Source: Oscillospiraceae bacterium
GTDB taxonomy: Bacteria; Bacillota; Clostridia; Oscillospirales; CAG-382
Direction of reading: 5' to 3'
NCBI GenBank assembly: GCA_015064625.1
Contig: SVRW01000003.1
Coordinates: forward strand, 1 to 64,000
DNA length: 64,000 nucleotides
Shown: positions 32,027 to 42,042 of the stretch, piece by piece
Layout of the letters: every line of letters starts with the position of its first letter
Position numbering within the stretch: the stretch's first letter is position 1
Position numbers and translations under genes: made by a program
The notes under the pieces: generated by a model
The model's database searches: none
What the model was told of the DNA's origin: nothing
What the model saw: the letters and a program-made list of their open reading frames with translations, nothing else

Positions 32027-34000
32027 ATGGGATTGAATCTGAAAAATAAATTGTCTCCCGAAAAATTCAATATTATCGGCTTGCTTGTAATGCTTCTGGT
32101 AATATCATCCATAGCAACTACGTTTGATTTTGTTCTTGGAATTATTTGCTTTGTTTCCACTTTTATATCCGTTGCAATTTCCTGCTTCGTTCTTTTATGG
32201 GGAAACAAAAAAGGCGTTCTTGAATATACAAGAAGCTTCAGTGAAAAATTTGCCAAACGAAGCCATGATGTTTTTCTGGTTGTTGACGAGGATGACAGAA
32301 TAGTATGGAAAAGCGGGTCTGCCGATTCGTATTTCAATATAAATATGCCTCTTAAGCCAACGCTTGCGCAAATAACCAGCGGTGAGCTTTCCGCTTTGAG
32401 ACTTATTGATTACGTTAAGGCAAACGGCAGCGAGCCGATGATTTTAAATCTGGATGATATCTGTTTCAGCATCGTATCCCAAGCGGAAGTTATAAACGAA
32501 AAGAAATATATATTCATTTGCCTTTCCGATATAACAGAGCTTGAAGAAGCTAAATCATTGCTCAAATCAAGAGATTTGGCTGTGGCATATGCCATGATTG
32601 ACAACGCTTCGGAAGCTATGGTTTACGTAAGCGAAAAAGGACGTGCAGATTCTCTGCGAATTTCTTCTGCATTGAGTTCATGGGTTCAGTCTGTAAACGG
32701 AATCATAAGAGAATACGACAGAGATAAATATATAATATTTTTTGAAGCCGGACAGCTTGAAACGCTCATAAAGGACAGATTTTCCTTTATGGATAATATA
32801 AACACATCTCCTGCAGATGCTTTTGAGATAAATCTTACTCTTTCCCTTGGCGTTGCATACGTTGAAGGAACGTTGGCTGAAAAAGAGGAAGCGGCACAGT
32901 CTGCTCTTGAATTGGCACTTCAACGCGGCGGTGCGCAGACGGCTGTTAAAACCAAGGAAGGAACGTATTCCTTCGGTGGACGTGTGAGATCTGTTCAAAA
33001 GCAGACGAAAATACGTTCACGTGTTGTAGCAAGTAAGCTTGTGTCTCTCGTTTGTAACTCTTCAAACGTTATTATAATGGGACATAAAAACGCAGACTTT
33101 GACAGTATCGGTTCTTGCGTTGGACTTGCCAGACTTTGTATGCATTGCGGAGTTAAAGCCAATATTGTTGTAAACTTCAAGGATAAAGATGCAAAGGCGG
33201 CTATGGAGCATTTGGGCGATGCTTATTCGGAAATATTCGTTGATTCCATAACGGGTCAGGATCTCATAAAGCCCGAAACTCTTGTTATCGTTTCCGACGT
33301 GAGCAATCCTTTGATATTTGAATGTTCGGAAATTGTTGATAATGCGAAAGCATTCGTTATTATAGACCACCACAGACAAACGAAGGAATTTGAGAAAAAG
33401 CCGGATATATCATATATTGAGCCGACGGCATCTTCCGCTTCCGAGCTTGTTTGTGAAATATTGGAACACGTTATGCCTCCTGAGTCAACCTTGAAGGAGG
33501 AAGCGGATTTGCTGTATACGGGTATTCTTCTTGATACACAGAATTTCAGCAGAAATACAGGTGTTCGTACTTTTGGTGCGGCAATATTCCTGAATAACAT
33601 AGGCGGTAATATGGAGCGTGGCAGAGATATGTTGAAAGCAGATGCTTCTGAGTATAAAAAGCTTGCATCCATTCAGTCAGGCGTTACCGTATATAAATCC
33701 GTATACGCCATAACCGTTTATGAAAACGATGAATATAGCGAAAATAACCGTGTTATTGCCGCTAAAGCGGCGGATAACCTTTTGGGTATTGAGGGCATTA
33801 AAGCCACGTTTGTTCTTACAGCCGTTGATGGCGGGGTTCATATTTCAGCCCGTTCCGACGGTTCTGTAAACGTTGCCTTGCTTCTTGAATCCATAGGCGG
33901 CGGCGGACATTTTAATATGGCAGGAGCAAGACTTGAGAACGTGAGCATGGAAAATGCGGTTTTAGAGCTTAAGGATGCCATAGAAAAATACGAAAAATAA
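32027..34000 (+). CDS. gdpP: Cyclic-di-AMP phosphodiesterase GdpP
   Basis: 657 residues, with two N-terminal membrane helices (~15-55), a degenerate PAS-like domain (~80-170), a degenerate GGDEF domain (~170-310) and a DHH/DHHA1 phosphodiesterase module. DHH metal motifs: MGHKNADFDSIG (~352), IVSDVSNP (~425) and IIDHHRQ (~450). DHHA1 glycine motif: GGGGHFNMAG (~625). GdpP hydrolyses c-di-AMP to pApA and so affects cell wall and potassium homeostasis; c-di-AMP is also known to control Trk/Ktr systems like the one at 4-7 kb. The gene order with rplI and dnaB is the standard Firmicutes arrangement. Confidence 0.95.
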   Translation: MGLNLKNKLSPEKFNIIGLLVMLLVISSIATTFDFVLGIICFVSTFISVAISCFVLLWGNKKGVLEYTRSFSEKFAKRSHDVFLVVDEDDRIVWKSGSADSYFNINMPLKPTLAQITSGELSALRLIDYVKANGSEPMILNLDDICFSIVSQAEVINEKKYIFICLSDITELEEAKSLLKSRDLAVAYAMIDNASEAMVYVSEKGRADSLRISSALSSWVQSVNGIIREYDRDKYIIFFEAGQLETLIKDRFSFMDNINTSPADAFEINLTLSLGVAYVEGTLAEKEEAAQSALELALQRGGAQTAVKTKEGTYSFGGRVRSVQKQTKIRSRVVASKLVSLVCNSSNVIIMGHKNADFDSIGSCVGLARLCMHCGVKANIVVNFKDKDAKAAMEHLGDAYSEIFVDSITGQDLIKPETLVIVSDVSNPLIFECSEIVDNAKAFVIIDHHRQTKEFEKKPDISYIEPTASSASELVCEILEHVMPPESTLKEEADLLYTGILLDTQNFSRNTGVRTFGAAIFLNNIGGNMERGRDMLKADASEYKKLASIQSGVTVYKSVYAITVYENDEYSENNRVIAAKAADNLLGIEGIKATFVLTAVDGGVHISARSDGSVNVALLLESIGGGGHFNMAGARLENVSMENAVLELKDAIEKYEK

Positions 34001-34023
34001 TTGAGATATAAGGAGAGTGCGAT

Positions 34024-34467
34024 ATGAAGGTATTATTACTTCAGGATGTTAAAGCACAAGGCAAAAAAGGAGAAGTTATAACCGTTTCCGACGGATATGC
34101 AAAGAACTTCCTTTTCCCTAGAAATCTTGCGAAGGAAGCAACTGCGCAGGTGTTAAGCGAGGTTAAAGCGAAGAACGATTCTGCCGCATACAAAAAGGAA
34201 ACAGAGCGCAAAGCAGCGTTGGAGCTTGCAGAAAAAATAAATGGTTCTTCCATAACCTTTAAAACTACGGGTGGTTCTGATGGCAGACTTTATGGTGCCG
34301 TTACAACAAAGGACGTTTCTGATAAAATCAAGGAACAGCTTGGAATAACTGTTGATAAAAAGAAAATTGCTTTAAGCGATAACATCAAGAGAACGGGAGA
34401 ATATACGGTAAAACTCAAGCTTTATCCCGAAATAAGCGCAGAGATCAAAATAATAGTTGAAGCGTAA
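34024..34467 (+). CDS. rplI: 50S ribosomal protein L9
   Basis: 147-residue ribosomal protein. The N-terminal RNA-binding domain [36 protein letters not shown] is textbook L9. It is followed by the long helix (about residues 40-75) and the C-terminal domain ([17 protein letters not shown], about 85-147). AAGGAGAG precedes the ATG. It lies between gdpP and dnaB. Confidence 0.98.
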   Translation: MKVLLLQDVKAQGKKGEVITVSDGYAKNFLFPRNLAKEATAQVLSEVKAKNDSAAYKKETERKAALELAEKINGSSITFKTTGGSDGRLYGAVTTKDVSDKIKEQLGITVDKKKIALSDNIKRTGEYTVKLKLYPEISAEIKIIVEA

Positions 34468-34476
34468 GGTGGAAAT

Positions 34477-35904
34477 ATGGATTCCCAAATCAATTCGACC
34501 ATAGGTTCATTGAAACAAATGCCCTATTCCCTCGAAGCAGAGCAAGCGGTTTTAGGTGCAATACTTACCAATCCCGAACTGATAGAGCAAGTCCCACAGT
34601 TGAGGGCAGACGATTTTTATCTCGATCAGCACAAGGTTATTTTTGAGGCAATGTTTGACCTTGCTTCAACGTCAAGACCTATTGACCCTGTCCTCATCCT
34701 TGAAGCACTTGAAAAGAGTAAGCATTATGAAGGTCCGGACGCTGTCAAGTATCTGAAAATGCTCATAGATTCCTCTGCATATGCGGGAAACGTTACGGAA
34801 TATTCCGATATAATCCGTGATAAAGCTGTGTTGAGAAGGCTTATTGATGCATCCCGTGCAACTTCTGACGAGGCGTATTCGGGAGCTGATGATGTTGATG
34901 CTATCCTTGACAGAGCTGAACAGCGACTTCACGATATTTCCAACGAGAAATATAACACAAATTTCGTTCATATAAAGCAGGCGATTCGTGAAAATTACGA
35001 TATATGGGGCGTTTTAAGGAACAATCCCGATGCATTTTCGGGAACAAAAACGGGATATTCCGATCTGGATAATTATATCGTTGGCATGAACCCCGGTGAC
35101 CTTATAATAGTTGGTGCACGTCCTGGTATGGGTAAAACCACCTTTTGTATGAATTTGGCAGTTAACGTGGCGAAATCCTATAAAGAGGGAACAGAACCAC
35201 CTGACGTTGCTGTGTTTTCTTTGGAAATGCCTCCTCAACAGCTTGCATCCCGAATGCTCGCTGGAGAAGCTCTCGTTGACCATCATAAGTTGAGAACAGG
35301 TGATATGACCGACGATGAATGGAAAAAGTTGGCTCAAGCCGCTTCCGTTCTTGCAAAAACCAATATTCTTATAGATGAAACTTCAAATATTACCGTTATG
35401 AATATGAGGTCCAAGTTGAGAAAGCTGAAAAATTTAAAGCTTGTTATAATCGACTACTTACAGCTTATGCATACGGAAAAACATTCCGATAACAGAGTCC
35501 TTGAAATCGGTGAAATAACGAGAGGTCTTAAGCTTATGGCGAAGGATTTAGGGGTTCCCCTTGTTCTTTGCTCACAGCTTCGCCGTGAACAAAGTGCTGC
35601 AGGGGGAAGATCGGGAAAATCCTTGCCACAGCTTCACGATCTTCGTGATTCAGGTTCAATCGAGCAGGATGCTGACGTTGTTCTTTTCCTGCACAGAGAC
35701 AGCTACGGACAATACGGAGATAAGCCTGAAGGCGGTGAAGACGGAGCGCAAGAGGTAGCGACTACTGCCGTTATGGGTGAAAACGAAATTGAAATTGCAA
35801 AATGCATCGTTGCTAAAAACCGTCACGGTTCTACGGGAACGGTTAAACTTGCATGGCTTGCAAAGAATTACAGATTCGTGTCTGTGGAAAATCGTGGAGA
35901 ATAA
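34477..35904 (+). CDS. dnaB: Replicative DNA helicase DnaB
   Basis: 475-residue hexameric replicative helicase. The N-terminal DnaG-interacting domain (MPYSLEAEQAVLGAIL at ~15-30) runs to ~125. The RecA-like motor has Walker A GARPGMGKTTF (~210), Walker B LVIIDYLQLM (~322), then SQLRR and the arginine-finger region RHGSTGTVKLAW (~445). No intein is present. It starts 9 bp after rplI. Confidence 0.97.
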   Translation: MDSQINSTIGSLKQMPYSLEAEQAVLGAILTNPELIEQVPQLRADDFYLDQHKVIFEAMFDLASTSRPIDPVLILEALEKSKHYEGPDAVKYLKMLIDSSAYAGNVTEYSDIIRDKAVLRRLIDASRATSDEAYSGADDVDAILDRAEQRLHDISNEKYNTNFVHIKQAIRENYDIWGVLRNNPDAFSGTKTGYSDLDNYIVGMNPGDLIIVGARPGMGKTTFCMNLAVNVAKSYKEGTEPPDVAVFSLEMPPQQLASRMLAGEALVDHHKLRTGDMTDDEWKKLAQAASVLAKTNILIDETSNITVMNMRSKLRKLKNLKLVIIDYLQLMHTEKHSDNRVLEIGEITRGLKLMAKDLGVPLVLCSQLRREQSAAGGRSGKSLPQLHDLRDSGSIEQDADVVLFLHRDSYGQYGDKPEGGEDGAQEVATTAVMGENEIEIAKCIVAKNRHGSTGTVKLAWLAKNYRFVSVENRGE

Positions 35905-35907
35905 CCA

Positions 35908-37236
35908 TTGATACTAAAAAAAATAAACGGTTTCTTTGAGAAATACCAAATCAATTTAAAAAATAGAAATATCTGTGTTTGCTTGTCTGGCGGAGCAGAT
36001 TCCGTTGCACTTTTATGTGCTTTGTGTCAGCTTCAGAAAAGGGAAGAATTTTTCCTTTCTGCTGTTCATGTCAACCATCATATAAGAGACGGTGAGGCGG
36101 ATAGAGATGAACTTTTTTGCGTATCTATTTGTGAAAACAAAAAAGTGAAGCTCTATATTGAAAACGTTTATGCCGTTGAAGAATCCAGAAAAAGCGGTGA
36201 AGGTCTGGAGGAAACGGCGAGAAAGTTAAGATACGGCGTTTTTGAAAAGCTGAAGGAATCCGAAAATATAGATTTCTTCTTAACCGCTCACCATGCGAAT
36301 GATACGGCTGAAACCGTTGTTTTTAACATTCTTCGTGGATGCGGAGTAACGGGTCTTGCTGGAATCCCTGCTGTGAGAGGCTTTTACCTAAGACCGCTTA
36401 TAGAATGTACGCGGGAGGAAATACTTACGTTTCTCTCCGAAAAAGGTGAAAGCTACGTTGAAGACAGTACAAATAAGGATGAAGCTTATACGAGAAACTA
36501 TATAAGACATACCTTGTTTGGTGACTTTTCAAGGGTCAATCCCGATTTTTTAAGTGCTATATTGAGACTTTCTGAAAGCGCAAAACAGGATGAAGACTAT
36601 TTTGCTTGTGAGTTGGCTAAAATAGATGAAGAAACCGACCTGTCCGTTTTACACCCGTCCGTATCATCAAGAGCGATATGTAAGCGATATAGCGAAATAT
36701 CAGCAGGTGAGGGGCTTTCTTCAGTACACGTTAAGCAGATAATTTTATGCTTATCGTCCAAGGAAGAAAAGAAATGCGATTTGCCCTTCGGAATAAAGGC
36801 ATACGTTAAAGACGGCAGAGTGACTTTTTCAAAATCCGAAAGATTTGAAAAATGGGATGCAGGCGAAAAATTTCCAATTTCTTTAGGAGAGACGGTTCTG
36901 GAAAACGGAGTTTTGCTGAAGCTTTCCAAAGAATACGTAAAAATTGATAAATTTTCCGATTTTCCGTTGCAGATAGTGTTGGACGGTGACAAAATAAAAG
37001 GAAACCTATATGCAAGGAAAAGGGAACAAGGCGATAAAATACAATGCCGAGGCGTAAGACGAAGCGTAAGCAAGGAGCTTATGAATCTGAAAATACCGAA
37101 GCATATTAGAGACGCAATTCCCATAATATGTGACGACGAGGGCGTGGTTTTCGTGCCGTACGTTGGGGCGTGTGACTGGGTGTTTGCTAAAGAAAAGGTG
37201 ATTTTTCCATTGTTGCTGACGGTGGAGATGAACTGA
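35908..37236 (+). CDS. tilS: tRNA(Ile)-lysidine synthetase TilS
   Basis: 442 residues, start TTG 35908 with GTGGAGA upstream, 3 bp after dnaB. The PP-loop ATP pyrophosphatase motif is CLSGGADSVALL (~residue 25), followed by VNHHIRDGEADRD (~55) and LTAHHANDTAETVVFNI (~125). The substrate-binding and C-terminal tRNA-binding domains follow (GDKIQCRGVRRSVSKELMNLKIP, ~375). TilS converts C34 of tRNA-Ile(CAU) to lysidine. Being next to ftsH is conserved in Firmicutes, though the usual hpt gene between them is missing here. Confidence 0.95.
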   Translation: MILKKINGFFEKYQINLKNRNICVCLSGGADSVALLCALCQLQKREEFFLSAVHVNHHIRDGEADRDELFCVSICENKKVKLYIENVYAVEESRKSGEGLEETARKLRYGVFEKLKESENIDFFLTAHHANDTAETVVFNILRGCGVTGLAGIPAVRGFYLRPLIECTREEILTFLSEKGESYVEDSTNKDEAYTRNYIRHTLFGDFSRVNPDFLSAILRLSESAKQDEDYFACELAKIDEETDLSVLHPSVSSRAICKRYSEISAGEGLSSVHVKQIILCLSSKEEKKCDLPFGIKAYVKDGRVTFSKSERFEKWDAGEKFPISLGETVLENGVLLKLSKEYVKIDKFSDFPLQIVLDGDKIKGNLYARKREQGDKIQCRGVRRSVSKELMNLKIPKHIRDAIPIICDDEGVVFVPYVGACDWVFAKEKVIFPLLLTVEMN

Positions 37237-37283
37237 ATACATTTTTAATTGATAAGCGGTAAAAAACGAAAGGAAAAAATCTG

Positions 37284-39326
37284 ATGAAGGGCAGCCTTAA
37301 AACTTTAATTTTCTACGTTGTGGTTATAGTTGCAATTTTTGCTGTGTCTGTGTTTTTTATGGGTACAAAGCCCGAAAACCAACCCGTATACAGCGATATA
37401 ATCACATATTTTGAAAAAGGAGAGGTAACGGAGTTTACCGTTGACCACACCAATATCCTTGAAATGAAGCTGAAGGATGGGAAAACCATTGAATATCAGC
37501 TGAGAGACACGAGAATGTTCATGGAGCATATAGAAGGTCATCTCGAAAACGTTAAATACGACCTTAAGGTAAAAGAACAGCAACCCTGGTGGGTTCAGTT
37601 CTTGCCTTATGTTATAATTATATTGGTTCTTGTTGCTGCTTGGACTTTCTTTATAAATAAGGTTTCCAAGGGCACGTCCAATACTGCAGGCGGGCCAGGA
37701 AGCGGCGGTCTTGGCGGCAGAATGAACAGCTTTACCAAAGCAAGAACCAAAATGGGAACAAGCGAAAAGGAAAAAGTCACCTTCAAGGACGTTGCAGGCG
37801 CAGACGAAGAAAAAGAAGAGCTTGAAGAAATCGTTGACTTCCTCAAAGCTCCAGAAAAGTTTTCTTCACTTGGTGCAAAAATTCCAAAGGGCGTTCTTCT
37901 TATGGGCTCTCCGGGTACTGGTAAAACCTTGCTTGCAAAAGCGGTTGCAGGTGAAGCAGGAGTTCCTTTCTTCTCAATTTCGGGTTCGGACTTCGTTGAA
38001 ATGTACGTAGGCGTTGGTGCTTCCCGTGTTCGTGATCTTTTCGAAACGGCAAAAAAATCCGCTCCTTGTATCATCTTTATCGATGAAATTGACGCTGTCG
38101 GCAGACATAGAGGCGCAGGCTGGGGCGGCGGACATGATGAAAGAGAACAGACCTTGAACCAGCTCCTCGTTGAAATGGATGGCTTCGGAGGACAGGGCGG
38201 TGTTATCGTTATTGCCGCTACAAACAGACCTGATATATTAGACCCTGCACTTCTCAGACCTGGAAGATTTGACAGACAGATAGCAGTTAACGTCCCCGAC
38301 ATAAAGGGAAGAGAAGAGATATTGAAGGTTCACGCAAGAAATAAAAAGTTCGAAGAAGGCGTTAACTTCACAGAGGTTGCAAGAGCAACTGCAGGCTTTA
38401 CGGGAGCGGACCTTGCAAACGTTCTTAACGAAGCGGCTCTCCTTGCCGTAAGAAAGGGAAAATCTTTAATTGGTATGACGGATATTGAGGAAGCTATTAT
38501 AAAGGTTATGGTAGGACCTCAAAAGAAATCCCGTGCTATGAAGGAAGAAGAAAAACGTGCTACTGCTTATCATGAAGCGGGTCACGCCATAGTTTCAAAA
38601 TTTTGCAAAACCCAGAACCCTGTTCAGCAGATATCCATTATTCCAAGCGGAAGAGCCTTGGGATATACTCTCAATCCTCCTACAGAGGATAGATACAGCG
38701 TATACAAGGGTGAATTGAAAGAAAAAATTGCAATGCTTCTTGGCGGCAGAGCCGCAGAGTCTCTCGTCCTTCACGATATCTCCGGCGGTGCTTCCAACGA
38801 TATCGAAAGAGCAACGGATATTGCAAGAAAAATGGTAACCCAACTCGGTATGAGCGAAGAGCTTGGTCCTATTGTTTTCGGTACGGGACACGATGAGGTT
38901 TTCCTCGGAAAAGATTTCTCCAATTCAAGAAATTACAGCGAGGATATTGCTGCGAAAATTGATAAGGAAATCCATGATATCGTAACTGAAGCATACAACC
39001 TTGCTATAAATATCTTGAAAGAGCATATGGATAAGCTTCATTTCATCTCTGAATATCTCGTTAAAAATGAAATTATGGATGGGGAACAGTTCCTCCGTGC
39101 TTTCGACGATGATGCTACCTTTGAAGCTCTTGATGAGATAAAGGCAAGAAAAGAAGCAAAGAGCCGTGAAGAAAACGAGAAAAAAGCGGCTGAAAACAAA
39201 GAAGAAAAAGCGAAAGCTTCTGACGAATCCGAGGATTCTGAAAAAACGGAAGAAAAAAAGCTTGCAATATACCCCGATATTGAGGATGAGGAAGAAACTG
39301 AAAAATCCGAAAAAGACGGGGAGTAA
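37284..39326 (+). CDS. ftsH: ATP-dependent zinc metalloprotease FtsH
   Basis: 680-residue membrane-anchored AAA+ protease. Membrane helices lie at ~8-27 and ~103-125 with the FtsH extracellular domain between them. AAA+: Walker A GSPGTGKT (~210), Walker [13 protein letters not shown] (~263) and the SRH arginine region. The peptidase zinc site is [10 protein letters not shown] (~432). The last ~70 residues are a highly charged Lys/Glu tail ([20 protein letters not shown]), longer than in many homologues and probably disordered. GAAAGGA precedes the ATG. Confidence 0.97.
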   Translation: MKGSLKTLIFYVVVIVAIFAVSVFFMGTKPENQPVYSDIITYFEKGEVTEFTVDHTNILEMKLKDGKTIEYQLRDTRMFMEHIEGHLENVKYDLKVKEQQPWWVQFLPYVIIILVLVAAWTFFINKVSKGTSNTAGGPGSGGLGGRMNSFTKARTKMGTSEKEKVTFKDVAGADEEKEELEEIVDFLKAPEKFSSLGAKIPKGVLLMGSPGTGKTLLAKAVAGEAGVPFFSISGSDFVEMYVGVGASRVRDLFETAKKSAPCIIFIDEIDAVGRHRGAGWGGGHDEREQTLNQLLVEMDGFGGQGGVIVIAATNRPDILDPALLRPGRFDRQIAVNVPDIKGREEILKVHARNKKFEEGVNFTEVARATAGFTGADLANVLNEAALLAVRKGKSLIGMTDIEEAIIKVMVGPQKKSRAMKEEEKRATAYHEAGHAIVSKFCKTQNPVQQISIIPSGRALGYTLNPPTEDRYSVYKGELKEKIAMLLGGRAAESLVLHDISGGASNDIERATDIARKMVTQLGMSEELGPIVFGTGHDEVFLGKDFSNSRNYSEDIAAKIDKEIHDIVTEAYNLAINILKEHMDKLHFISEYLVKNEIMDGEQFLRAFDDDATFEALDEIKARKEAKSREENEKKAAENKEEKAKASDESEDSEKTEEKKLAIYPDIEDEEETEKSEKDGE

Positions 39327-39382
39327 ACAACGTTTAATTCTTTGATAAGTACCATTTTTCTATAAAAGAACGGAGAAAAAAT

Positions 39383-40642
39383 ATGTACGAAGAACAAGAT
39401 TTCGATAACGATACTCTGGATGAAAAACAGAAAAACAAAATCTATATAAAAATTATAGTTGCGCTTGCCGTGGTGGTTGTGCTTCTCGTTGTGGGAATGT
39501 TATTCTATATGCTTTATTCAAAGAATGACGGTGACAAGGAACAAAGCGAAGAATCAAAACAGAGTATTGAGAATTCCGCTTTGATTTCTGCGGACGTTTC
39601 CGAAGAATCTTTGGATGAAAGTATGGATATAACGGAAGAACCTTCAATCCCTTCTGAAGAATCTCTTGATTCTTCTGAGGTGGTTTCGGAAGAATCTTCG
39701 GAAGAAATATCCGAAGAACCTGACCATGGTTGGGTAATAAATCCTATGGGCTACACTTATCTGTATTACGGTGCAGGCTTTAATCAGTTCAATGGAACGA
39801 AAGCAACGGCAACGAAATACGCTGATGCTATGAATACCTTCATTTCCTCTGTAAGCTTCCCTGTGTATTCAATTATAGCTCCCACAGCTGTCGAATTTGT
39901 TGATATTCCTTTTGATATAAAGCAGTCGGATGATTTCTATAATTCCTCACAGAAAAACTTTATTTCATACGTTCAAGCAGGAACTACAGCAACAAGTATT
40001 GATGCTTATAAATCTATCGCTGAAAACGTTAAAGATCAGAAGCTTTATTTCAAGACTGATAAAAACTGGACAGCGGATGCGGCTTATCTTGCATACGTTG
40101 CATTTTGTGAGCAAACGGGCAATATTGCCGTTTCTAAAGAGGCTTATGAAATGGGAAGTTATACGGGTTATTTGGGTAATTTCTATAATGCAACCAATTC
40201 TGCTAAATTAAAGGAAAATGCCGACGTTGTGAACTATTATAAAATAGACGACGTGTATCCATGTTCTGTAACTATGTATATAGGTAAGTTGGCATACAAG
40301 GATAGAGCTTTGATATATACCCAGCTTTCAAACCCCACGTCCTATGCTAATTACGCTTTTCTTGGTGACAGGGGAGGAAGCTTCACCATAACCTCCGAAA
40401 ATTCCGCATCGGAAAAATCCTTGCTTGTAATAGGGGATTCGTCAGCATTTGCATTCGTGCCATATCTTGTGGCAAATTACAGAAATATATATTTCGTTAA
40501 TGCAGAAGCTTTTGACGGAAAAATGTCTGAATATCTTGCGGAAAAAACTGTTGATGAAGCGGTGTTCCTTTCATATGCATACAGTGCATCAAATCAGCAG
40601 TATCTTACCAGATTGAACAATATGTTCGCGTCAGCTGAGTAA
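39383..40642 (+). CDS. DHHW-family extracytoplasmic protein with altered active-site motif
   Basis: 419 residues. There is a single N-terminal membrane anchor (~22-48), then a ~75-residue Ser/Glu-rich linker (EESLDSSEVVSEESSEEISEE), then a DHHW/SGNH-like domain (about 130-419). Family landmarks are YSIIAPTAVEFVDIP (~170), YFKTDKNWTADAAYLAY (~220) and LLVIGDSSAFAFVPYLVANYRNIYFV (~350). In the family the second landmark normally reads (T)DHHW; here it is DKNW, so the histidines are replaced and the protein may be inactive or use another mechanism. A similar Ser/Glu linker occurs in the carboxypeptidase at 54.05 kb. Role in the envelope inferred. Confidence 0.75.
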   Translation: MYEEQDFDNDTLDEKQKNKIYIKIIVALAVVVVLLVVGMLFYMLYSKNDGDKEQSEESKQSIENSALISADVSEESLDESMDITEEPSIPSEESLDSSEVVSEESSEEISEEPDHGWVINPMGYTYLYYGAGFNQFNGTKATATKYADAMNTFISSVSFPVYSIIAPTAVEFVDIPFDIKQSDDFYNSSQKNFISYVQAGTTATSIDAYKSIAENVKDQKLYFKTDKNWTADAAYLAYVAFCEQTGNIAVSKEAYEMGSYTGYLGNFYNATNSAKLKENADVVNYYKIDDVYPCSVTMYIGKLAYKDRALIYTQLSNPTSYANYAFLGDRGGSFTITSENSASEKSLLVIGDSSAFAFVPYLVANYRNIYFVNAEAFDGKMSEYLAEKTVDEAVFLSYAYSASNQQYLTRLNNMFASAE

Positions 40643-40643
40643 A

Positions 40644-41243
40644 TCAATCAAGATACGCAAATGGTATATCCCCGATTATAACCGTTTCCGCAATACAAAC
40701 GTTTGTTTGAACGTTTATGTTGGATTCGGAAAATGGGGAAGCCAACTTAACGCTTATGCGTACGTCGAGGTAAAGGCTGTGAAGTGTTTGGTTGATGCCC
40801 ACAGAGGTGAATTTTTGTATCAGCTCAGATGCAACAGCACCAAGAGGGATTACTTCAATATTTACCTTTGGACCTTTAGCTGAGAATAAACGGCTTCCCA
40901 GAAGCGTTCCGAGAGGGACGGAGAATTCCTCTTTGCTGTTATCTTTAAGTGTACGGATGATTGACGAAACGGTTTCGCCTTTAATTTTGTTGACTCTTTC
41001 AGGGTCAACGGTAATAGCCGTAATTTTTCCTGCGGAATCGTAGTGTATCTTGCATATGCTGTTGTATTCCGCAGATTCTTTTTGTGTGGTTTCAAGTATG
41101 CATTGATTGACAAGCTCAAAAATTCGGTTCTCTCCAAACGTCTGTGCAAAATCCGAAAGCGTTTTGTCAAGCCTTGAAAAAATAGCGTAGATAATAATAC
41201 AAAGGATAAGAATAAACGAAAATAAAAAGGTTTTCCATTTCAT
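40644..41243 (-). CDS. yunB: Sporulation protein YunB
   Basis: 199 residues with an N-terminal membrane anchor (FLFSFILILCIIIYAIF, ~5-22), then a soluble domain. Typical YunB features are NQCILETTQKESAEYNSICKI (~45-70), the ITVDPERVNKIK segment (~78) and FSVPLGTLLGSRLFSAKGPKV (~107-127). YunB is under sigma-E control in Bacillus and is needed for proper spore formation. The gene converges on the DHHW gene (1 bp between stop codons) and diverges from the PqqD cassette. Confidence 0.9.
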   Translation of the reverse strand: MKWKTFLFSFILILCIIIYAIFSRLDKTLSDFAQTFGENRIFELVNQCILETTQKESAEYNSICKIHYDSAGKITAITVDPERVNKIKGETVSSIIRTLKDNSKEEFSVPLGTLLGSRLFSAKGPKVNIEVIPLGAVASELIQKFTSVGINQTLHSLYLDVRISVKLASPFSESNINVQTNVCIAETVIIGDIPFAYLD

Positions 41244-41344
41244 AAAGTATGGTTGCTCCTTGAGGTTCTTATCAAATATATATTACTTCTTACTTGAGTA
41301 AATGAACCGACTGTATAAAAATAACCTGAAAAAAGGTGGCAAAA

Positions 41345-41611
41345 ATGGTTTTAAGAAAAGAAATTATAGTAACCTCCCTTGATGGTGGATTTGTAGCTGT
41401 TGCCGCAGAGGAAGCGAGCGAATATTTCCATGGAATGATAAAGCTCAACGAAACGGGAGCATTTATAACCGAATGCTTCAAAACACCTTCAAGTTTTGAG
41501 GAAGTAGCAAAGCTTGTCTGTGAAAAATACAATGTCGAATATGAAAAAGCCTATAATGACGTTAAGAAAATTGCAGATGCATATATCGGTGCAGGACTTC
41601 TTTTGGAATGA
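41345..41611 (+). CDS. PqqD-family protein (RRE-like)
   Basis: 88 residues from ATG 41345 with AAAAGG upstream; a GTG at 41336 is inside the ribosome site. The winged-helix-like PqqD pattern is visible: VTSLDGGFVAVA (strands), FHGMIKLNETGAFITECFK (the conserved N-ETG-A helix start), then a C-terminal helix pair FEEVAKLVCEKYNVEYEKAYNDVKKI. PqqD-like domains bind leader peptides of ribosomal peptides and present them to modifying enzymes. It is the first gene of a tightly overlapping three-gene cassette (ATGA overlap to the next). Confidence 0.85.
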   Translation: MVLRKEIIVTSLDGGFVAVAAEEASEYFHGMIKLNETGAFITECFKTPSSFEEVAKLVCEKYNVEYEKAYNDVKKIADAYIGAGLLLE

Positions 41612-42042
41612 ATATGATGAAAATCGAAGAAGCTTTGTCTGAACAAGGAAAATGCGTTTTCCCCGTTAAGGGAACGAGTATGCTTCCGTTGCTCAGACAG
41701 GAAAGAGATACGGTGGTAGTCGTTCCTCTATGTGAAATGGCTGAAAAATACGATGTGGTCCTTTTCAGAATGAAGGAAAATTACATTTTACATAGAGTGA
41801 TAAAAATAAAAAAAGACCGCTATATAATATGCGGTGATAATTGTATAAGCAAGGAAGTAGTTCCCTTTGGCAGTGTTATAGGTGTTGCTGTTGGTTTTAA
41901 TATAAACGGGAATTACGTTTCCGTTGATGATGAAGAATACGTAAAATATTCAAAAAAACAAGTTCGCGGAAGATGGAAGCGTATTTTGAAGGGTAAAGCT
42001 GTATATGTTGCAAAAAGACTATTCAAAAGAAGCCACAAATGA
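41608..42042 (+). CDS. S24/S26-family peptidase (signal-peptidase-like)
   Basis: 144 residues. The catalytic serine is in FPVKGTSMLPLLR (~residue 24), and the second motif YILHRVIKIKKDRYIICGDN (~58-77) carries a histidine where bacterial type I signal peptidases have lysine, like the archaeal/eukaryotic (SipW-type) Ser-His form. No membrane helix is seen. It overlaps the PqqD gene (4 bp) and the nucleotidyltransferase gene (38 bp). In this context it may process a peptide or cut a membrane substrate; this is inference. Confidence 0.85.
   Translation: MNMMKIEEALSEQGKCVFPVKGTSMLPLLRQERDTVVVVPLCEMAEKYDVVLFRMKENYILHRVIKIKKDRYIICGDNCISKEVVPFGSVIGVAVGFNINGNYVSVDDEEYVKYSKKQVRGRWKRILKGKAVYVAKRLFKRSHK

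Noticed and set aside
37607..38302. 231-residue antisense ORF over ftsH
   Set aside because: Shadow of the biased codon use of ftsH: Ser/Pro-rich translation, no ribosome site, and the sense gene is certain.
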